64,000 bases of DNA, from NCBI RefSeq assembly GCF_009017415.1, contig NC_092405.1, forward strand, positions 3,968,001 to 4,032,000, written 5' to 3'. A model generated the notes under the pieces. It did not search any database and had not been told where the DNA came from. It saw only the letters and a list, made by a program, of their open reading frames with translations. The stretch comes from Aspergillus flavus (lineage: Eukaryota > Ascomycota > Eurotiomycetes > Eurotiales > Aspergillaceae). The position numbers and the translations under genes are program-made. Positions 23,733 to 34,071 of the stretch are shown in pieces (the stretch's first letter is position 1; each line of letters opens with the position of its first letter).

Positions 23733-24571
23733 TCACTGACCAACGAGTGCCCGGATGCGCTCGACCCTTTCCATCGCCTTCTCGAGGCGCTCAAGACGGG
23801 TCCTCTTCTCGACGTCCCGACGTTCTAACACCGCTACTCGCTCCTCAAGCCGCGCACGGGCCTTGCGTTCTTGGGCCACCATTTCGTTGGCCTGGCTGAA
23901 TAATTGCGCGGTTAGCTCTTCCAGCTCGGAACTGGCCTGCGATAATTGCGATTCTGCTGCTCGGCGCAGGCTCTGTTCGCGATCTAGCGCACTCTGCAGC
24001 TCGGCTGTGTGGTCTGGGCTGGGTTGCCGCGACGGAGGTTGGGAGATGGGTTGCGCGGGTGTTTGGGTCGGGGATGTGTTGCTGGGTCCGCGGGAATGGA
24101 GAAAGGATGTAAGAGTCGATAGACGTCCTTGCGAATTAGAGGGAGGTGATAGGGGCCGGTTCATTTCGTTGGAGGACGTAGATGATATGGAGGAGCCATT
24201 TCGCGAAGTATATGAAGCCTGGGTCCGGAGACGACGGACTTCATGCTCGTACTCGGCGAGTTTCTCGGCTGTCAAGAGAAGTTACAGTCAGTATAGAACA
24301 TCTGATGTTTGTAAGATCATAGTGACAACCGAAAAAATTTTATGATGTGGTTGTATTTACCTCTTTGTGCAGCCTGGACACTCAAGAAGCTGATCTGCCC
24401 CTCCAATTCCTTGATCCTCCTCTGGTCAGCGGCGTGCTCTTGTACTAGAGTCGTCTCCTGGCCACAGGTTGGACAGTTCTTCCCGGGTATTAGACCCGTC
24501 GCGTTTATTGTGGGAAGCATGCCAACCAGCGTGGTCGATGTGAGAGCGGCAGTGGTTGTTGTGGTCGACAT
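23733..24571 (-). CDS. Sec2-domain coiled-coil protein (putative Rab GEF)
   Basis: Likely a guanine-nucleotide exchange factor for a Sec4/Rab8-type GTPase in exocytosis. Exon 24571-24361 and exon 24268-23733 join through a phase-1 intron, giving 248 residues. Near the N terminus KNCPTCGQETTLVQEH holds a CxxC pair, then a coiled coil (ADQRRIKELEGQISFLSVQA). A Ser/Pro-rich middle follows. The last ~90 residues form the Sec2 GEF helix: LEELTAQLFSQANEMVAQER and a charged heptad tail to VGQ. It is much shorter than budding-yeast Sec2 (over 700 residues) and lacks its C-terminal regulatory region. An out-of-frame ATG at 24585 opens a 27-codon overlapping uORF in weak context. Confidence 0.82.
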
Positions 24572-25738
24572 CTTGCGTCTTTCATGAATTGCTGCTGACA
24601 GGCTTGAAGATGACAGCGCAGGTCGGGTAGGGAATTGGGTTGGGGAAATGAGAAGGATCTCCGGTCAGAAGCGTGTCGCAGAAATGAAGTAAGAGTTTCA
24701 GAGAACGGGGCGATCCAGTTAAATAGAAATAGAAAGGTTAAACGTTAGTGACACACACGCATCGCTTCCAAACAGGAAAGAAGAAGCAGAGGAAGAGTGC
24801 CAGCCGTGGGATTTCTAGAAAGAGAAGAAAGGCTTCAGTCGATAAACAGAGATGGAATAAATGCAATGATGGCGGGTAAGCAGTGGAGTTACCCGACGTT
24901 AGGCGTCTTGTGTCTGCTGTAATGCTAATGTATTGTTTACTTGTATTCTAATCTATTCTTAGTTTTTGGGGGTGGATTTATTGGATTGGGGGGGGAAGGG
25001 GAAATCCAACCACCGTCATATCTTACATGGGACCTGGCCTACTATTGAGTTCCTCAGAATCCAGGTCGATAATATCGGTATTTAAAATGATCGTCTCTAG
25101 GGCAATCACACCATCTCATCCTCTTCCCCGGATCTAAATCATGGATTGTCGCTGAGCAGATTAGATGCCAGACACACGTGTGTGGATCCTTTTAGTCCCC
25201 GCATGTTTGTGACGGATCATTTTCAATTAACGTCTTTACTTCTTTCACTGCTAAAAGGGATTTAGAAGAGCTGGCTTACAATCTGTTTGTTCCAAGGGAA
25301 GATCCCTCTCTGGTCTTGTCTTCAAAGGAGGTAACTGCCTTGAAGCGTTTCCTACTTACAAGGAGACTTCCTAACGTCCAACCTTGCGGTCCTTTCCCCC
25401 TTGCAACCGTTATTCCCGCATCTCTCCAACAACCGTCGGTATCTCCTGGGAAACACATACCAGCCATTCGTTATTGTCACTATATATCTACTTGCCCCTT
25501 ACGTGAAGATCTGACATTCTTCACGTAAACTTTATTTTCTTTCCTGGTTGAAGGAAGCTGTATCGGCTGATGATATCATGCAAGTCTGCTGTTATATACT
25601 TTTGTGCCGCGAAACCGCCACCACGAACTGCATTAGTTGGAAACCTATTCAAGGAGTGCCTTTTTAACTTCATTTATACGCAAATTTGTTAGTATATGGC
25701 CAAAATATCACACTTTTCCAAAAACAGCCAGCACAAGG
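24572..25738. other. Intergenic, Sec2-gene promoter and MFS 3' end
   Basis: More than 1.1 kb. It includes purine-rich sequence near 24660-24850 (the pyrimidine-rich leader of the Sec2-domain gene on the minus strand). Frames at 25276-25528 are shadows of each other and lack domains. No gene is supported. Confidence 0.5.
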
Positions 25739-27613
25739 CTATGTTTGTTTCCTGAAACACCTCAGGACCTTCTTATCTGAGAAGCCGATAACTAGCGCAG
25801 TGACGCCACTCATCGTTCCAAAGACGCTGACCATAGTCACCCACCCACCCCGATCACTCAGAAGCCCTGCGATCAATGGCCCCAATACCTGGCCACCCGA
25901 CCAGGCGACATTGAACAGTCCATACGCTTGCCCCATGCCTCCTTGACTCCCAAAGATCCCCGGCGATTCCTTCTCATATCGCTCAACGACGAGACTAACT
26001 TCCGTCATGAGGGACACCATCTGAAGGGTCGATGCAATACCTGCGATGAATAGGAACATATAAAGGAGAATTTGGTCCTGTTTCGTGTCATGTGTGATGA
26101 GCCGAAGGAGGAAAAATGTAGGGAAGTCCAGCAGGAATCCAAGGAACGCAATCGTTCGGGATCCATAGCGGTCAACGGCATCACCTGTTGAAATCGGTTA
26201 ATTCAATGGACACCCGGCTTACTGGTCACCAAACATACCAACTAGAGGAGAAAAGAAAGATGGCGCGAACAATGGCAGGAAACAGATCCCGACCCAGAAG
26301 GAATCCCATTGGAATGTATCCATCACATGAAGCGGAAGCACCTATAACTACTGGTTAACAAGGCATTCAAGATAGTGTGACTAGGGGCCCGCATACGGTG
26401 TCGAAAGAAGACCACAAAATGGCATCGACTACAGTCGCTCCACAAAAGAGCAACACGCTGCTAGAGCACATCAAACGCACGATAGGTGGCATAGAAGATG
26501 TCCTTCCGCTCGCATCTAGCTCGCCACTGACCTCCGGCCAACAAACGGAATGACGGGGATTGACTGATATCTCAGAGCATTCCTCCCTGGTGCCTTGGTA
26601 CACGCCATTGCCAGTCTCGCTGGCACTGCTCAGTAAACCCTCAGTTTCGTTAGCGATCTGTGGCTGAGTCCAGGTCAAGGCGGTTTTTTGCTCAATCATG
26701 ACAAGTCGAAGGAGGATATCCAAGACGACTAGTCCAACAGCGATCGTAAATACGGCGTCGTAACTTATCCGCGACAGCCTATAGGGGTCAGCGAGGTAAG
26801 GGCATCTTTATTCAACAAGTGACTTACACGACCCCTCCGATGAAAGGGCCAAAAACAGTTCCCACTGTCATAGACATGGAGACATATCCCATAGCTGCTC
26901 CAACCTGGTCCTTTCCCACCGTATCTACAACAAGAGCCATGCCAACGGTCCAGACGACAGCCGCAGACAAGCCCTGCAGGACTCGCGCGACGATCAACGA
27001 AGAGAGCGTCCGGGCAATCCAGAACATGATAGTCGAACCACCTAACGCAAGTAGACCGAAGATGAAGGGTACCTGGCGGGAGGTACCCTTGTCGGCAAAG
27101 TAGCCAAATATAGCTGTATCCATGTGGTCAAACAGGTTTGCTCATGATTCCAGGAATAAGGAACTTACGAGATCCAACGAAGATAGCACCCCCAAACGCG
27201 GCAAGCATGATAGCCATCCATTGCTGTACTGTATGGTATCGTCAATGACTCGACAACATATGTCAACCCCAAAGAGGGGGGTAAAAAAACCACATACATT
27301 GATCACCAGGCACAATCACACGGGTTTTAAGCACCACAGGCAAGATGGGAACGATCTAGCAAGTCCATATCCATCAGCACCTAACCCGCAAGAAACTTGC
27401 AATTGGGTTACAACACACCATGCCATAAATGAAAACATCCTATCATCACCGTTAGTACACACTGCACAGAGAACCAGGTATATGACTCCAAACCGTGAAA
27501 ACAGCCATTGCAACCACCGAGATCACAAATCTCCTCGACGACCGGAACCCCAGCTTCCACGGCGGGGAAGAAGCCACCGGCACATAATTCTCTTGAATAT
27601 CATTCCGGTGCAT
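25739..27613 (-). CDS. Major facilitator superfamily transporter (DHA1-like)
   Basis: Proton-coupled membrane transporter, roughly 500 residues and 12 predicted helices. ATG at 27613 opens a short cytosolic tail (MHRNDIQENYVPVASSPP), then the first helix split by small exons: 27613-27494, a 7-codon exon reading DVFIYGM, then IVPILPVVLKTR. The motif-A loop is GYFADKGTSRQVPFIFGLLA between helices 2 and 3. SSLIVARVLQGLSAAVVW (helix 4) and GYVSMSMTVGTVFGPFIGGV (helix 5, motif-C-like) follow. A long Ser/Thr/Glu-rich central loop comes next, then the second half with GQAYGLFNVAWSGGQVLGPL. It resembles fungal relatives of vesicular-amine/multidrug carriers. About seven introns are needed and exact exon ends are inferred. 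Substrate unknown; no biosynthetic cluster surrounds it. Confidence 0.87.
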
Positions 27614-28886
27614 TATTTCGTTCAGCTGGGCTGCGGGGTATCAAGAACACGGGTGAAAAAATTATATACAAGTAGAAGAACGGAGACACCCTCGCTTCAT
27701 TAAATATAGATCTATAGTTCCTTAATAACGCAAGAAAGATCTGATTGTGGTGGGTGAGTTGGCCAAAGTATAATTTTGTGCTTATCTTACCAGATCTGGT
27801 TCGGTCGACAGCAGGTGTGGGATGATGATGGCCCCCCAGCCTCCCCAGGTCCGCATCCCAAGTGGATCGGATTACTTATTCGGGCTATAAGAGTGAGAAG
27901 CCTATGCCGTAGACTACTCATTGGTGGACCATGACCACCACGGCATCTCGCTTGTTCTAGTTCTACAGGGATCATGAATCGAGTATGCAACTGAACAAAA
28001 AACTGTACTGCTCATTCTATAATCAAGACACGACGAAAAATACAATGAAAACTCAGCGGGATTCCATGGATAAGCTCCGTACATGGCTACCAGTATCAGG
28101 GATTAAAAGAGGAGAAAGAGCAAAAGGGAAAGATAGTCTTTTTGTTTTTTTGGTTCTCTTTTATAAGCCTGGCTTGTAAGATAGACTACCGTTCTTTGGC
28201 TCCGGGAATTACTACCTCTTCAGGTCGCTGAGTCGTAATCTTATTCGCATGGCTGGTCTCGTCAACTAGCAAGGGACATGGCTCCGTTAGAAGATCAAGA
28301 AGAATCGAACTCCGCACGCCATTCCCCGATCCCGAACAAGACAACGAAAGGGGGGAATCACTGGACACAACAAAGCCGAGAAATGCGGAAGAAAGAGAAA
28401 CCATCGTTAGGGATAACATAGCGTCTTTCCATCCAGATCGGCCGTAAGCGTCACAAGCGTATACTAAGTCCATTCACATACATGAGAATCACTAGCTCGA
28501 GAAGGAAACTAAGGGCAACTAGGAAGAGGGGGTAAAAGGAAACATAGAAAACTTTTCGACATGCCGGACAACGGTAGCAAAGACTAGACGTGAATCGGGG
28601 ATCTTGACTGACGGAAAAAGTCGTGAATCAATCAGAGAGAAATGGAGAGTAGAGAGAAGCGGGACGATTGGTATTGAAAACAAACAGTCATTAACATAGC
28701 CAAAAAATCTCATCAATTGAAACGAACGTTGTTCGCAGAGCAATCTCGAAAACGCGCTACCCGGAGATAGCCGCAAGCGACAGTAAAACCAAGGCACCAA
28801 ACGAAGAGCCTCGTGAGCAGGATTTCGCTCTGGAAGGATTGTGAAGTTTCGGTCGAGCAATGACTGCATTCGGGGTATCGTTAGAT
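27614..28886. other. Intergenic, no supported gene
   Basis: Contains the MFS promoter at its left and the eIF4B 3' UTR at its right. Minus-strand frames at 28186-28473 and 28519-28869 and plus-strand 27985-28179 have no domain or splice support. Confidence 0.45.
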
Positions 28887-30664
28887 CTATGCGAACGAAC
28901 GGCCGGCTCCACGGCGGTTGTTACGTTGCCTCGAGCTCACGGTGCTCCAGCCCTCCTCGTCAGCAGCATCGGCTGGCTGAGCAGGAGCCCGCCTCCAGCT
29001 ACCGTTTTCCTTCTTAGCAGCGGCGTCATTTGGGGCTTCGGCCTTCGCAGCAGGCTTGGTCTCCTCTGATTGATCTTGATCAGCGGCCATGCCACTCTCG
29101 TCCTCACCGGCCCGCCGGAGGATCTCGAAGTTCTTCGCACCCTGAGGGGTATCAGCAGTATCTCTGCCGTTAGGATCGGCGGGTGTGCTGGCCTTGTCGC
29201 CCTTGGCCTGATCCTTAGCAGCTCGCTGCTTCTCGCTCTTCTCAGCCTTGGCCCTCTCGTCGGCTTCCTTCTTTTGCCGCAAAGCTAGTTGGCGCCGTTC
29301 CTCAACTTCCTTCTCTCTGGCAGCGGTATCAATCGGGCGGGCGCCACCGAATGGGCTGGCACCAGTTCCAGTGGTCGCAGCCGGGCTAGACACGGCCTCG
29401 GTCACAGTTCGTTTTTGAAGGTTCAGTCTTGGCCTCGTAGGGGCGGCAGGGGATGCAGGAGCGGCAGCGGGGGAAGGAGGGTTGCTAGACTCCTTGGGTT
29501 GATCAGGACGCATCTTGGATCTCCAGGCGTTGTCCATTTCAGCTGCAGTAGGTGCCCGTTCTTGGAATTCACGTCGTGGAGGCCTTGAGCCATCCTGGGA
29601 ACGTCCCTCACCCCAGGCAGGTGAGCTCTTTCTGAAACTGGATCCCTCGTTGGTGCGAGGACGGCCACCTTCTCTCACTGGGCCGGTCGGAGAGAGAGGA
29701 CCCTTTCGCTCCCAGTTGCCGAAATCGCGGAACTTGCCGTCGGATTCGAAGTTGCGGCGTCCACCAGTACGTTCGCTACCGGCATCGGAGAAGTTGTCCA
29801 TGTTACGTCCGAAGGAGGAGCGGTCAGGCACACGGCGCGGAGCTTCGGGGGCGGGAAGAGGGCCCTTACGAGTCCAGTCGAATTCCTTGACATCACGTTC
29901 CTTAGCTGTAGCACTGTCAGCGAGTGTGTAGTGAGCCGAATGTCGAATCACTTACGAGGCTCTGCGATGCTGACCCGGATGGTCCTTCCCTGCAGGGTGG
30001 CGCCGGAGAGGTCGAGAGCCTTCTTCAAGCCGTCTACGGTCTCGAATTCGACGTAACCGAAGCCCTTAGGGGCCTTCGTCAACTTGTCTTCCACAATACG
30101 AACGTTCGTCACAGCACAGTCAACAAAGAGGTCAGAGATATCAGCCGAAGTCGCATCAAAGGCTAAGTTTCCGACGTGGGCAGTATACGGGGGCTGGGTG
30201 GGGAGGGGGAGGGGCTCCCTCACGGCGTAGCCACGGTCTTGGTTCTCATTGTCAGCTGGAATAAAATACCATAAAGGGGAGGGTGTGTACCACCGAAGCC
30301 ACTGCCAAATCCAGCAGACGGGGGACCACCAGCACGGCGATCGCTGTCGAACCTGGGCTGAGGAGGGGCTATATTGTATTAGACCATGTCTATCCAGGTC
30401 GGTAGCAAACATCGTGAGCAAGTAGTGTCAATAACGTACCGGCTAGTGGTCATTTGTATCAGTACGAGGTTATCCAGTCTCGATCATTGAAATAGCATCA
30501 CTTACCAGGCAAAGGCATGTCATCCATCTCGTCGGCCCAAGAGCCAAAGTCTAATAATTTAGCACTGATCGCCCCGCGGAGATTCATGGGGTTAACTTAC
30601 TCTCATCAGCTAAGAAGGTGCTGATGGACATCTTCTGGGCTTTCTGTTTAGGCGCTGGAGACAT
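28887..30664 (-). CDS. tif3: Translation initiation factor eIF4B (Tif3)
   Basis: Stimulates eIF4A helicase activity and 40S loading on mRNA. ATG at 30664 (MSPAPKQKAQKMSISTFLAD) leads through exon 30550-30506 (NFGSWADEMDDMPLP, the eIF4B N-terminal signature). After one long or two short introns comes APPQPRFDSDRRAGG. The RRM exon follows, with RNP2-like YTAHVGNLAFDAT and RNP1-like KGFGYVEFE. The rest is repeat-like DRYG-poor but charged: RKGPLPAPE and RKGPLSPTG pairs, a Lys/Glu/Ala coiled stretch (EKEVEERRQLALRQKKEADE) and a basic C terminus RQRNNRRGAGRSFA. A possible CCG microexon lies at 30442-30440. A 5'-leader intron is likely (donor near 30755, acceptor 4 nt before the ATG). Identification is firm; small-exon details are open. 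Confidence 0.92.
30440..30442 (-). other. Candidate 3-nt microexon (CCG) in eIF4B
   Basis: On the minus strand CACTAG|CCG|GTACGT places a good acceptor and a good donor three bases apart. It would split one 137-nt intron into introns of 63 nt (30505-30443) and 71 nt (30439-30369), both typical here, each with a branch-like CTGAT or CTAAT. Inclusion keeps frame and adds one Ala (PLP-A-A-PPQ). Confidence 0.35.
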
Positions 30665-31843
30665 GATCTTTAGTATCCATTGTCGATTCAAGAAATGACA
30701 GGACTGTCATATAGCGAGAGCATAAATTATGCCTAAGAGGGGTAAAAACGTACCCATGATTGCGGTTGTTGGATATCCAGAAACGCGCCAAGGGAGGGAC
30801 TTGTGCGCGTCTCACACGGGAGGGTTGAGAAATAGATAAAATGACTTCCGATAAGGAAGACTGTAAGAATGCGAAAGGTGGCGTCTAGTTTTGAACAAGA
30901 CGATGTGAAATGGGGGGGTTTTGCAGGAGAGCTCCGCAGTGAAGAACAGAGGGGAAAGTGAGTTAATCCGCGAGGATAATTTTTAGTGATGACGCTAGAA
31001 AAGTCAGCCTCAAAAAGTGTTGGTGCGGCTTTTCGGTTTGCGCCTCGACCCAAACCCGCGAAGAGGGCTTTTTCTTGCAACCTCGCTTTGCGGAGAAGTG
31101 GTCAAACTACTACTAGGACTCCCCACCTTCATCTTTTCTTTTCCTTTCTTTGATGACTATTTTTATTATTCAGACCAGCGAAGGAGGATTCAAGTTTTGT
31201 CAACTTTAAGAGGTTCTAAAATAGTAAAATTCGGAATTCATTTGGATTTAAGCGGTTGATCGCCTCTTTCCTTGCAGGTGGACGCAAATGGCATTGTTCT
31301 GGAATCGTACTTAACGATTTCCGTCGTGCAGGATGCATTCCATAATCCTCATGACTACTTAGTTTACGAACGGAAGTGGCTGGTGCTATTCGATAAACAA
31401 TTGACGAACAATTAACCTATTATAGAATTGCATAGCCCCTGGGAATTTTGACTCGGGTAGTCAGGAACCCTAGGTGAATGTGGATTCTATTGTTCTCCAA
31501 GCACATCTTCGCCAATTCTATATCCATACCACCCCGTCGAGGTGCTACATAACCAGACCAGACTGGCACTCCTAACCATTGCAATGTATAGAATTGGAAA
31601 AGTAAAACCTAGTCCACGTTAAGAACTAAATACTTTGGGGGACAAAATAGCAGTAATAAGAGAATAGGTAACCTGTCATGTGCCCTCGGCCTAGTTAATC
31701 CATGCATCGCCTTACATAATCTCATACATCACGTGCACTACCGCCCTTCGCCCATCCAGACAATAAAAGATGCCAATGGCAGCAGTAGTCGTAGATCTGG
31801 ATTTGAATCTAGCTTTTGGTTTGCGGACTACATAGTACGCAAG
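30665..31843. other. Divergent promoter region, eIF4B / Tim17-like gene
   Basis: About 1.2 kb between divergent starts. The eIF4B side includes its probable leader intron. Frames at 30733-31080 and 31017-31259 are not supported. Otherwise nothing is seen. Confidence 0.5.
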
Positions 31844-32731
31844 ATGAGTGGCCAACATAGTCAAAATCCGAATTCAGAACCTAACGCTATTTTTTCTTCC
31901 CTGAAGGTGGGAGCTCTAAGCGGTTAGTGTTGGCTTTGCTCATAGAACCTACCTTTTGATTCAATCATTTGGAAGACGCTCTTTTTGGTATAGAATGTAC
32001 TGTGTTATCCGGCTGCTTACTGGTTTATTATGCAGGCTCTGCAGGTCTTGTCTATGGAGGGATTTCAGGCGTCGTTCGATCTTCTCGTCACCCGGTGATA
32101 CATTCTATATCTTGTGGTATCCACTGGTTCGCCTGTGGGACCTCTTTTTGGTGTAAGCTCCTTACCCTCCTACTTTCTAGGTGTTGGAAGATTTTCTTGG
32201 TGTTGAACCTAATATGCAGGGCTAAGGGGCAATATCTTGAAGCTCCATTACGAAGATAATGCCACCCCGAAACAACGCGCTTATGTCAGCGCCTTGTCGG
32301 GGGGAATTGCTGGCGGAGCCGTGACAAGATTAATGGGTATTTAATATTTAGCCCTCTGAAGCTTTACCGCCAAGCGCTGGTAATTTGGATGTCGATGACT
32401 GATGTGTTGACAACGATTAGGAGGCCGGCTTATTCCAGGGGTTGTTGTTTTCTCGCTACTAGGCTATCTCGGGCAAGGCTCTTATAATGCGATCGACAAA
32501 TGGCAAATAGAGCAGGCCAATACTCCATCTAAGCCAATCATCCAGCGGATCGCTAACTCGAAATGGATCCCTCTTAAGTCTCTTTCGGACGATGACTATA
32601 GAGGGCTTCTAAGCGAAAAATTGCTGAGTATTGAGGCTGAGATGGCACTCCTTGATGAAAAGATCGAAGAACTTGAAAAATCCAAGCCCCGTGCATCTGA
32701 AGCAGGACCACCCAAAACTGGATCGCAGTAA
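31844..32731 (+). CDS. Tim17/Tim22-like multi-spanning membrane protein
   Basis: Probably an organellar (mitochondrial) membrane protein; precise role not recognised. Exons 31844-31922, 31976-32152, 32220-32336 and 32421-32731 join in phase to 227 residues. The first part is hydrophilic (MSGQHSQNPNSEPNAIF). Gly-rich hydrophobic segments follow with small-residue spacing like Tim17-family helices: GCLLVYYAGSAGLVYGGISG, HSISCGIHWFACGTSFW, SALSGGIAGGAVTRLMGG and LIPGVVVFSLLGYLGQGSYN. A polar C-terminal region ends in a coiled coil (LSIEAEMALLDEKIEELEKS). No cleavable presequence is evident, as is usual for Tim17-type carriers. It could instead be a fungus-specific membrane protein with converged glycine zippers. 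Confidence 0.72.
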
Positions 32732-33766
32732 TGCAGAGAACCGATCATTATTTTCTCCCCTCCAAAAGATGGTCATCTGTCGAAATGGCCATTCAATTGC
32801 ATGTCGGATCGAAGCCAAATGAATACCCGCGACTCTTATTGCTTAAAGGGAGTCACCCTTGAAGGCTTTTTACCAAACACGAGCACTAGTATGCTATGAA
32901 GTATCGACGGCGTAAATATGTGACCTCCTGTTCTGTGGAGGAGTCGAAACATGCTCAGTTTTACTTGCAGGAGAGGGTTGAGGGGACAATCCAGAAATTA
33001 CAGTGTGCCCCCTGTGGACATACATACATCGTCTTGTATATTAGATTACGGGAAATGAATGGCCTGTACGATAAACTGTATAGTATTGGGATTTAATTAG
33101 AAATCTGACAGGCCCGATCTTCATAAGCGAGTCAAGATGTAGGGAGGTGCACCCATGGACTGTATCTACTAGTTAGATTGGACACGTCGTTATGACCATT
33201 ACGCAGGTGGTTCTTGATTGGTGTAAGCATTCTTCCTGGAGAAAGCTTTGTTCCGATGAAACGCCTGTAACATGATGGAGAGAGTAGTGACGAAATGCAA
33301 GGTACTAGTAGACAAGTTAGTCGTGAACGAGCTACTAATTACCCAGAATGTAAATCATGAAGCAAAGACCCCCCACCCGAGTACCGAGAAATAGGGGCTA
33401 CGTATGTACTTACTTTACAAAACATCGCAGCTCACGTATATGACATGCGCGGTCGAAAAGGGAAAAATGCAGCGTGGAACCCGTATCCATTTAGTTCGTA
33501 GCAGGAATCAGCCGAGACAGCCGACCGTCCAGAACGGAAGCCTACCAGAAGACTCCCCGTTTGGGTCCAAGTGGGCGGCTTTCCGCTTCCAGTTCTGCCC
33601 GCGACCAGCTCGACGACTAAACGACTAGTGATTGACTGGCTCGACTTGTCTTTTTGCTTACATGAAAGTTAGATAGATCTATGGTTCGTCGGACCCGAGT
33701 CGCCCATCCTGTCCTATACTGCATCATTCTTTTTTCCTTCTACTTTTCCCTCCTCAGTTCAGAAGC
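32732..33766. other. Intergenic, no supported gene
   Basis: 3' end of the Tim17-like gene and distal promoter of the giant Fmp27 gene. Frames at 32896-33096 and 33404-33628 are short and without features. Confidence 0.5.
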
Positions 33767-34071
33767 ATGAGTGACTCGCAGTTCTTACGTACCTCCTGCG
33801 TCGCTTCTCCGGCTGGTGTACAGTTCCGGTCTTAACGGAGACCTGGCCCTCGCCGGCTTTGAGCCCTTTGAAGATTGAATGCTTCGGAGGTGCTCCCCCA
33901 CCGTGAAAGAAAAAATAAAAATCCTTGAATGAACACCGAATTTGACGGCCTTCTCGATCATATCCCGCGGATTTACTAACGGCCTCCCAGTCTTGTATCT
34001 CGATGGTTCAATTGTTGCGCTGGACTTGTCCTATTCAACGGATCAGCCCTCCTGACCGCGAGCCACGATGA
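33767..34071 (+). promoter_or_regulatory. Three candidate uORFs before Fmp27, last one overlapping its start
   Basis: uORFs lie at 33767-33835 (22 residues), 33929-33979 (16 residues) and 34003-34071 (22 residues). The third ends in TGA at 34069-34071, overlapping the main ATG (34068-34070) as ATGA. Ribosomes finishing it would be placed exactly on the main start. The transcription start is not known, so which uORFs are in the mRNA is open. Confidence 0.4.

Noticed and set aside
27122..27703. 193-residue plus-strand frame
   Set aside because: Overlaps the 5' exons and introns of the MFS gene; Pro/His/Arg-rich with no domain.
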